Positions 59,601-64,000 of a DNA stretch of 64,000 bases are shown piece by piece. How positions within the stretch are numbered: position 1 is the stretch's first letter; the number at the start of each line of letters is the position of its first letter. The DNA comes from Strongylocentrotus droebachiensis (lineage: Eukaryota; Echinodermata; Echinoidea; Camarodonta; Strongylocentrotidae): the NCBI GenBank assembly GCA_035222895.1, contig JAVYIG010005338.1, positions 62,001-126,000 of the forward strand. Reading direction: 5' to 3'. The notes below the pieces were generated by a model. The model was given only the letters and a program-made list of their open reading frames with translations. It did not search any database and was not told the origin of the DNA. The translations under genes and the position numbers were made by a program.

Positions 59601-62600
59601 CATTTAAAAGAGTTTATCCTTTGCCTTTAAAAGAAATGCTCTTCATTTCACAACCACAAGGTGTTTTTTTTTCAGCGAATATTGAGGAAAAATCCCAATT
59701 GTCATTTTTTTTGTTTTGTTTAATTTAGGCAATTGCAAGAGAAGCAGATGTCTGTAGCCAAGAAGCTTGGTGAAGCCGAGCTTAAGATCACAACTCTCCA
59801 AAATGGTAGGTTTCTGTTTATCCTCAATGATTTCTATCTTATAGTTTACTTCATTAATATTTCTTGTAATATAGATTAGAATACAAATTTTAGAAATATT
59901 GATATGTTGTAGAATTTTTGTTCTGTCTAGGACAAAGAACTCGGAGCAGTATATTCTTCATGACTTGCTGGAAGATGTGAAATTTCTCTGTCAACTTGTG
60001 ATTGCTTTTGAGGTGAAACTTAGGGTTTCATGGGTGTGAACAATGGTGGTATAGCATAATTGTACCATAGCTACATCATATACATTCTTCAGTGACCTAG
60101 AGCATTGAAAGAAATCTATGATTGATAATAACCATGATAATAATAATAATGGGTTCTTGTACAGTGCTCATTTTTTCCTGATGTTTTCACAAAGTGTGAC
60201 TAGGGAGTCTATATTTCCAATAACCTCAACTAAATTATGGCAAAAAATATATTTAACTTTGTATTAAAAATGTTTGTTATCATAAGAATGTTGATCTACA
60301 TCTGCACAGCTTTAGTTGATACAGTTAAAAAATGATTGAGCGTCCCATTTGGCTTTTCATATACAAGTCATTCGTAAAGTCATGCGTAACTTTACGAACA
60401 GCTTTATGAAACACCCACCTGGCCCTCTACAATTATTACCCTGACTTTAGCATGGCTGCCATTATGGCGCTCTAGCATATCAAGAAATTAATTCCTGCCA
60501 GGTACTCATTTACCTCACCTGGGTCGAGTGTGGCAAATGTATATCAATGTCTTGCCAAAGGACACTAGTGCCCTGGTGAGACTCAAACCGCAGACCATGT
60601 GATCCACACTCGATGATGTATCCAATCGACCGTGACACCTCTACTGTATTTTTGTTGTTGTAATTTACGTTTTCATTGTTGTTTATTTTCCACCCCCCAA
60701 AAAATTAAAAAACTTGAGGTTGGATTTCAAATAAAAATAAAAATACAAACCGATAGCTAACAATGATAGAAATAATAATGTTCTCTTATTCTCTTCTCTT
60801 GACAGCATTGGATAACACACAATCAGAACTCTTTGATATCAAGGCCAAGTACGATGAGCAAGGAGAAGCCAAGTAAGACCAATTATAAACTTTAATCACT
60901 TTCTGACACGGAATATCAATTTCCTTGAAGATAAAGATATTTGGTAGGAATTATAAAAAAAATTGGTTTCATTCCCAGAATATTATATCAAAATTGTCAA
61001 ATAGCTTTTCCTTCTCGGAGTTACATGTCAAACATAAAACAAGCACAAATTGTGTAGATATTTGAAGTATATTTTTCTTATTCAAGTGTTTTGATGATCA
61101 AAATGATTTTGAGTGATTATGATCGTGGTAAGGGTTGATTGAAAGTGTAAAACAATGAAGAGCAGAAAAATGTAGCAATGAAGAGGCAGCGGACAAATGT
61201 AACAAATCAACAAAAGAGTGCATATAAATATGAAAGTTCAAGAAAGGTAAAAGTAGAAAATTGACTCTTGTGGAAGATATAAGGTAAGAGTTATGATTGT
61301 ATAATTGGTAAGTGTAAGGTCAGGGTCAAGGTCAGGGTCAGGGTTCAATGTTATATTTGACCTAGCATTGAAGTGTATTCCAGACTAGTGTTGATAAATT
61401 GACCTCCAGCAATGAGCCAGTTCATGATTCCAGTCTGAGCATGAGCAGATAAAGGTCATTGCAGACCAAATTGTGAAATACACGGAGACAAAATACTGAA
61501 TACGTGCTCATGAAAGTTATGTAATCATTATTCATTTATGCACAAGCAGTGCACTCCATGATACACAGGTTGAAGGCTATTTATGTAGCACCTCCATCGC
61601 TGTAGGAGTGATTATTTCAAAATGTACAAAAGTGGGACCTCTTTATGTTTTGAAGATCTGTGGATATTCGGGGTCATTTGTGACATGTGCTAACTGTGAA
61701 CTGGTCTATTGTCACCAAGGCACAAGTTCTACAATTGGCATATTGCAATGAGATGATCATTACGTCTTGATTGTTTCTTGATAGGTCCGATGAGATGGAG
61801 CTACTCATGACCGACCTAGAGCGAGCCAATCAGAGAGTGGGTGCCAGCGAGAAGCTCATCGAGGGTATGAAGGGCCAGCTACAGTCCGCTACGCAGAGTC
61901 TACATCAGGCTGAACAGATGCAAAGCGCCCCCAATGTTGTAAGTATTACATACATCACACCAGAAGTGATGTGAAGTAGACCCAAATGCTGTACAAATTG
62001 TGTTTCATAGAGTTCATGTTTAAAAGGGGACTTTCTAATAATCAATGCACTTTTTCATCAGGCATAATACATGCTAAAATACATCCCAGATGTCAGCATT
62101 ACCTTCAAGTCATTTAACTTTTATTTCTATTTTTTACTTGTTTTTATTACAGGAGCAGGCCATTGATATACTAACAAGGTCCAGTCTGGAAGTTGAACTG
62201 ACAGCCAAAGAGAAAGAGGTAAGATTGAATTGAATTGAAGACTGCTTTTCAGCAAGTCCGTGTAAAAAACATTATAAAGATCATATAGACTCCAAATTGA
62301 GTATAAATACATGATAGAGGTTCAAAGACCTCCAAATGAAAGCATTGGCATTTCTGTACTTGTTGGAGAAACCCATTTTGGTTTTCGCTTACGATAACCC
62401 TGATAACATTTAACTCAACTTTTAGGAATGAATTGTTAGCTTTTTAGAGGCCCGTAATTTTGTCAGGGCCAAATCAAGTATTAAAGGCAATACAAAGTTT
62501 GGGTATGGGGTCATGAATTTGGTTCAAATGAACATATTTGGAAGCATATGCGATCCTACAATATTCAGTGATCGTTGTCGCGATTGAAATCGAGCCAAAG

Positions 62601-63823
62601 ATTATGAAATTGTAAATAATAAACTCTTTATGTTGTATAGCTCCCTCTCAAGGTCAAGATATTAATTAGGCCATAAACAATATTTCTTGACTAAAATCGA
62701 CCGATTGGCTATTCTCGTTTGGAAATTTTATGTCACAAATATATGTACTGAGACTTTTATGGTCGCAGCTATCATTGTATGGCCGTAAGTGCCATTTGAA
62801 ATATATCAAAATTTACTGGGAGCACCGGTAAATTTTGATATTCAATGTTTCTCAAAAGCAGAAGTGTTTAAGGGGCTAATTTTTTTAGTGTTTATGATAC
62901 ATCCACAGGGGCATCTAAATATATCAAAATTATAAAGAATCACTATCCAGCCAATTTTCAAAGTTTCCCAAAACTTTGTATTACCTTTAATAAGCTGCCT
63001 TTCAGTACATGTTATTCAAACAAAATAAATATATTTTTTGGGGAGGGCAAATGTAAGCAAGTTACATCAGGTATTTAAATGATACAAACATAAATATTGC
63101 TAGTTTGCAACAGAGTGTCACTGTGATGTAAGCAATACCAAGGGTAAATAACCTGACAAGGGTAATGCTAAGGGTGTGTCAATGCATACTTTCAAACCTA
63201 AGAAACAGCTTCAGTCCTCCAAAACCACACTCCCTTAGGATTGGACAAATATTGTTTACTTTTGACCAAGTATTAACAATTCTGCTAAGGAGCCTTTGTG
63301 TGTGAAGTGTACTTGTTTAACCCCTACCATGCTGTGCGCGGCGAATTCCACCTAAGAATTTCAATGGTTTACCATTTTAACAACTAGATTATCCTTCCTG
63401 TGCTCATGCATAATTAACTTTGTACCCAAAGAAGATTAAATATCATCTGTTTGAAGCCAGAAGAGCCTTAAATCATATACCTTGATACAGAGTTAACTAG
63501 CTAAAGTTAACATCCTGGCTCCGAAAATACGATGTCATGCTCAATATGACAATAAACCATTGAATTGATTAGGAAATTTGAATTGTGAAAGAGCAGTTTT
63601 CATAATTTGTAAATTAGTGGCATAGTCAAAAATTAGAAATAAGGTGTAGTGTAATCACATGTGTTCTGTGCTATATTTCCACCTCTTCCTGTAGATCTCT
63701 CAGCTGGTTGATGATGTTCAACGTCTCCAAGCATCAAGTAACAAACTAAGGGACAGCACGGCATCTCGCATCCAGAAGCTAGAGGAGGAATTGGCCTCAA
63801 GAAACAATGCTTTTAAGAAACTG
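37886..63823 (+). CDS. CUX1: CUX1/CASP, N-terminal coiled-coil part (continues right of window)
   Basis: Ten exons: 37886-37951, 51198-51308, 53418-53544, 53984-54121, 58734-58857, 59729-59805, 60806-60872, 61785-61938, 62153-62218 and 63695-63823. All are GT-AG and phases close to 353 codons. Exon 1 ([16 protein letters not shown]) matches the first exon of the vertebrate CASP/CUX1 isoform. Later exons carry near-invariant blocks: [79 protein letters not shown]. The whole stretch is predicted coiled coil. The vertebrate locus makes both a homeodomain repressor with three cut repeats and CASP, a Golgi membrane protein of retrograde traffic, by alternative 3' exons. Those exons are beyond this window, so which products exist here cannot be seen. 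Intron 1 is 13.2 kb. Confidence 0.95.
39545..40275. repeat. Diverged tandem repeat with CCGTCAC...TACAGGGTTTC motif
   Basis: Four degenerate units near 39546, 39770, 39965 and 40165 contain variants of CATCCGTCACCGTCGTTCAC, AATTACAGGGTTTC and GTGCAGAACAGTA(C/T)ATTGCT. Unit length is about 200 bp. Chance frames across it are shadows. Confidence 0.6.
42175..42345. mobile_element. Foldback MITE (GAGCCCTGTCTTATAA ends)
   Basis: The ends GCCCTGTCTTATAAGCAG and CTTTATAAGATGGCCCTG are inverted. The interior carries ATCAATCGCAACT and complementary words. Fragments of the same family occur near 1978-2030 and 34510-34600. Confidence 0.65.
43740..44130. promoter_or_regulatory. ATTGAT-rich, GC-balanced intronic segment (candidate enhancer)
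   Basis: Within AT-rich intron 1 this 390-bp block is more GC-balanced and non-repetitive. It contains multiple ATTGAT/ATCAAT words (for example GCATTGATTGCATTGATTGG, GAATATTGATTGCC), the core recognised by CUT-class homeodomains. The function is a guess from composition and motif density. Confidence 0.3.
44503..44616. repeat. (CT)n microsatellite
   Basis: CT dinucleotide tract with a CCCCCCC interruption; Leu-Ser frames through it are artefacts. Confidence 0.92.
46380..46775. repeat. 150-bp tandem repeat, about 2.6 copies
   Basis: TGTGAATGGGGCATGACAGA starts at 46431, 46581 and 46731, a constant 150-bp period. GATATTGGATAATGTGAATG and GTGAACTGATTCAACCGATG recur in register. The His/Ser-rich minus-strand frame (158 codons) follows the repeat and is unlikely to be a gene, although the 150-bp period, divisible by three, keeps it open. 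Confidence 0.85.
47404..47500. promoter_or_regulatory. Paired ATCAAT-rich element, copy 1
   Basis: Contains GATATTGATTGTGGCGT, GCATGATCAACTTG and ATTATAATCAATCAAACACT, then GGCCCTTT. The same order and spacing recur at 47988-48085. ATTGAT/ATCAAT are CUT-homeodomain-type sites. A regulatory role is inferred from duplication and motif content. Confidence 0.35.
47645..47938. mobile_element. Foldback MITE related to 28669-28937
   Basis: GGCTGTTTCACAAAGATTCTA and AAGTTGGACTTAAAT at the left; AAGTTCAACTTAGGATCTTT then GTAAAGCAGGCCCC at the right. The arms are more diverged than in the 28669 copy. Confidence 0.7.
47988..48085. promoter_or_regulatory. Paired ATCAAT-rich element, copy 2
   Basis: Contains GGTATTGATTGTGACGTCAT (with a CRE-like TGACGTCA), GGCTTGATCAACCTCC and TATAATCGATCAATCAAACA. 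It aligns with 47404-47500 through the CAAACACT and GGCCCTTT words. The two copies lie on either side of the MITE 47645-47938. Confidence 0.35.
48382..48703. mobile_element. Foldback element (CCCGTCATCATTAGCTCGAG ends)
   Basis: Left end CCCGTCATCATTAGCTCGAG TTTGCCAAATAGC; right end ATGTTTGGCAAACTCGAGC TGATGAAGACGGG. Interior repeats GCGGGCTATTTGGCAGGTGA, AATAGCAGGCTATTT and AATAGCCCGC. Confidence 0.75.
48962..49058. repeat. Near-perfect hairpin, about 30-bp arms
   Basis: TTTTCACGAAGTGACGGTAG pairs with CTACCGTCACTTCGTGAAAA, with CGTC/GACG just outside. The spacer is about 35 bp. It may be a tiny MITE or a structured transcript; nothing in the sequence decides between these. Confidence 0.75.
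51309..53417 (+). other. CUX1 intron 2
   Basis: AT-rich, no supported exon. The region 52440-52640 is dense in TTGATTGATTGG/ATTAAT words. A foldback MITE (53170-53374) ends only 43 bp before exon 3. Confidence 0.5.
53170..53374. mobile_element. Foldback MITE abutting CUX1 exon 3
   Basis: Left GGGCCCTCTTGCATAACGAG and right CTTTTATGCAAGAGGTCCC are inverted arms. The middle has CGCGACTTTTCCAGATCAAA followed by a direct repeat of TTTTCCAGATCAAACGCAACTT. It lies where the exon 3 branch point should be close by. Confidence 0.72.
54133..54268. repeat. 34-bp tandem repeat, four units
   Basis: GACATGATTTGACCCACT + TGATTGGTTGATTG units start at 54133, 54167, 54201 and 54235, beginning 11 bp after the exon 4 donor. 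Each unit contains GATTGGTYGATTG, close to CCAAT in reverse. The open minus-strand frame is a shadow. Confidence 0.85.
54497..54793. repeat. GGTGGCC-type repeat (relative of 16215-16378)
   Basis: ACCTGTCTGTAAAGGCCACC, ACTGTAGACAGGTGGCC and TTTATGGAGAGGTGGCCACT recur, with a second partial unit from 54725. The terminal ACAGGTTTGAATGT/ACAGGTTTTAACTG words match the other family member. Confidence 0.72.
57049..57110. repeat. Degenerate TTAGGG-like tract
   Basis: TTTAGGGTTAGGGCTGCGAT, GTTAGGGTTGCGATTAGG and TTAAGGTTAGGGTG: a 60-bp imperfect repeat of telomere-like words. Too short and degenerate to be a telomere; probably an interstitial simple repeat. Confidence 0.6.
58020..58262. repeat. CT-rich minisatellite
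   Basis: TCTCCTCTCCCTCTCTTTCTCA repeats about every 24 bp between 58085 and 58190, within a wider CT-rich tract. The three overlapping Leu/Ser/Pro-rich frames are composition artefacts. Confidence 0.85.
58539..58625 (+). pseudogene. Decayed duplicate of CUX1 exon 5
   Basis: CTCCTGATTACAG then ACGATCAAGAGTCTTCAGAC AAAACTGAAGGAG parallels the real exon at 58734 (CTCCTCATTTGCAG, then AACAATCAAGAATCTTCAGAC AAAATTAAAGGAG), about 175 bp downstream. In frame it reads [11 protein letters not shown], then meets TAA after four more codons. It keeps an AG acceptor but no good donor in register. It is probably a relic of a tandem exon duplication. Confidence 0.72.
58908..59295. repeat. Dispersed ~385-bp repeat, copy 2 (CUX1 intron 5)
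   Basis: Same orientation and order as 5270-5652. This copy preserves the full TTTAAAGGCATC start and CCCTTTAA end, an inverted terminal pair. Confidence 0.8.
59296..59728 (+). other. Rest of CUX1 intron 5
   Basis: AT-rich, with an AATAATAATGATAATG simple tract (59345-59385) and a short G run (59404-59414). Nothing else seen. Confidence 0.55.
60425..60646 (-). mobile_element. tRNA-SINE, truncated, in CUX1 intron 6
   Basis: Minus-strand relative of 33431-33780. Head AGAGGTGTCACGGTCGATTG, B-box-like GGTTTGAGTC, then CTTTGGCAAGACATTGATAT and CCACACTCGACCCAGGTGAG. It lacks the 3' body and the TTA tail. Confidence 0.75.
60873..61784 (+). other. CUX1 intron 7
   Basis: No supported exon. A short GGTCAGGGTCA repeat lies at 61315-61345. 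Otherwise unremarkable AT-rich sequence. Confidence 0.5.
62481..62990. mobile_element. 510-bp MITE with TTAAAGG ends and TA flanks
   Basis: TTAAAGGCAATACAAAGTTT at the left and AAACTTTGTATTACCTTTAA at the right are inverted, with TA outside both ends. An internal hairpin pairs ATATCAAAATTTAC with GTAAATTTTGATAT around GGGAGCACCG (62807-62843). Confidence 0.8.
62991..63694 (+). other. Rest of CUX1 intron 9
   Basis: No exon or repeat recognised. Confidence 0.5.
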
Positions 63824-64000
63824 GTAAGATAACTTAAAGAGAAGATTGAGTTCTTGGAAGAGGTGAAAATAATTCATGAGTGTTATCATTTTATTATGCA
63901 AGTGTGGAAGAACATCAGATAAAAAAACGTTACCTGAAAAGCATGGCTCTTCAAATGCCTTAATATTCTAAATGTGGCATGTAACATCACACAAACCGGG

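Overview
The window is animal nuclear DNA: AT-rich, with short exons separated by long introns, GT-AG splice sites, long 3' UTRs and very many small inverted-repeat elements. The proteins and the repeat landscape (foldback MITEs, tRNA-headed SINEs, a Tc1/mariner-like element ending CAGTGCGTCCC, simple repeats) suggest a marine invertebrate deuterostome, most likely an echinoderm such as a sea urchin. The species assignment is inference. No bacterial-type operon, rRNA gene or CRISPR array is present.

Five genes are supported by exon models whose reading phases close exactly. (1) Positions 861-10601, + strand: the C-terminal half of citron Rho-interacting kinase (CIT), with the PH domain, the CNH beta-propeller and a basic/proline-rich tail; the kinase end lies left of the window. 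(2) 16489-18463, - strand: complete elongin B (ELOB), 120 residues in three exons, the first carrying only the ATG. (3) 22075-27405, + strand: a six-exon gene for an unrecognised 365-residue secreted, probably GPI-anchored protein with an acidic Tyr-Pro-rich insert and a C-terminal Ly6/three-finger (Quiver/sleepless-like) domain. (4) 30019-34409, - strand: GATC, the C subunit of mitochondrial glutamyl-tRNA(Gln) amidotransferase, with a presequence. (5) 37886-63823 and onward, + strand: the 5' part of CUX1/CASP, ten exons giving 353 residues of N-terminal coiled coil. It starts with the CASP-type first exon, and cut repeats, homeodomain or the CASP tail must lie to the right.

CIT and ELOB are tail to tail, ELOB and the Ly6-like gene head to head, the Ly6-like gene and GATC tail to tail, and GATC and CUX1 head to head. 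The genes belong to different pathways: cytokinesis, transcription elongation/ubiquitin ligases, cell surface, mitochondrial translation, and Golgi/transcription. CIT, GATC and a CUX paralogue all lie on human 12q24, so the order may reflect ancient synteny.

The space between exons is mostly mobile-element debris. The most notable pieces are: a foldback element at 4580-4912 carrying hairpins like the histone mRNA 3' stem-loop with CAAGAAA-type downstream sequence; a 1383-bp element at 32753-34135 with 134-bp terminal inverted repeats and a 9-bp target duplication (Mutator-like), carrying a RecQ-type helicase fragment split by a SINE; a three-way-junction palindrome at 24088-24287; a decayed duplicate of a CUX1 exon with a stop codon; and paired ATCAAT/ATCGAT-rich segments inside CUX1 introns.
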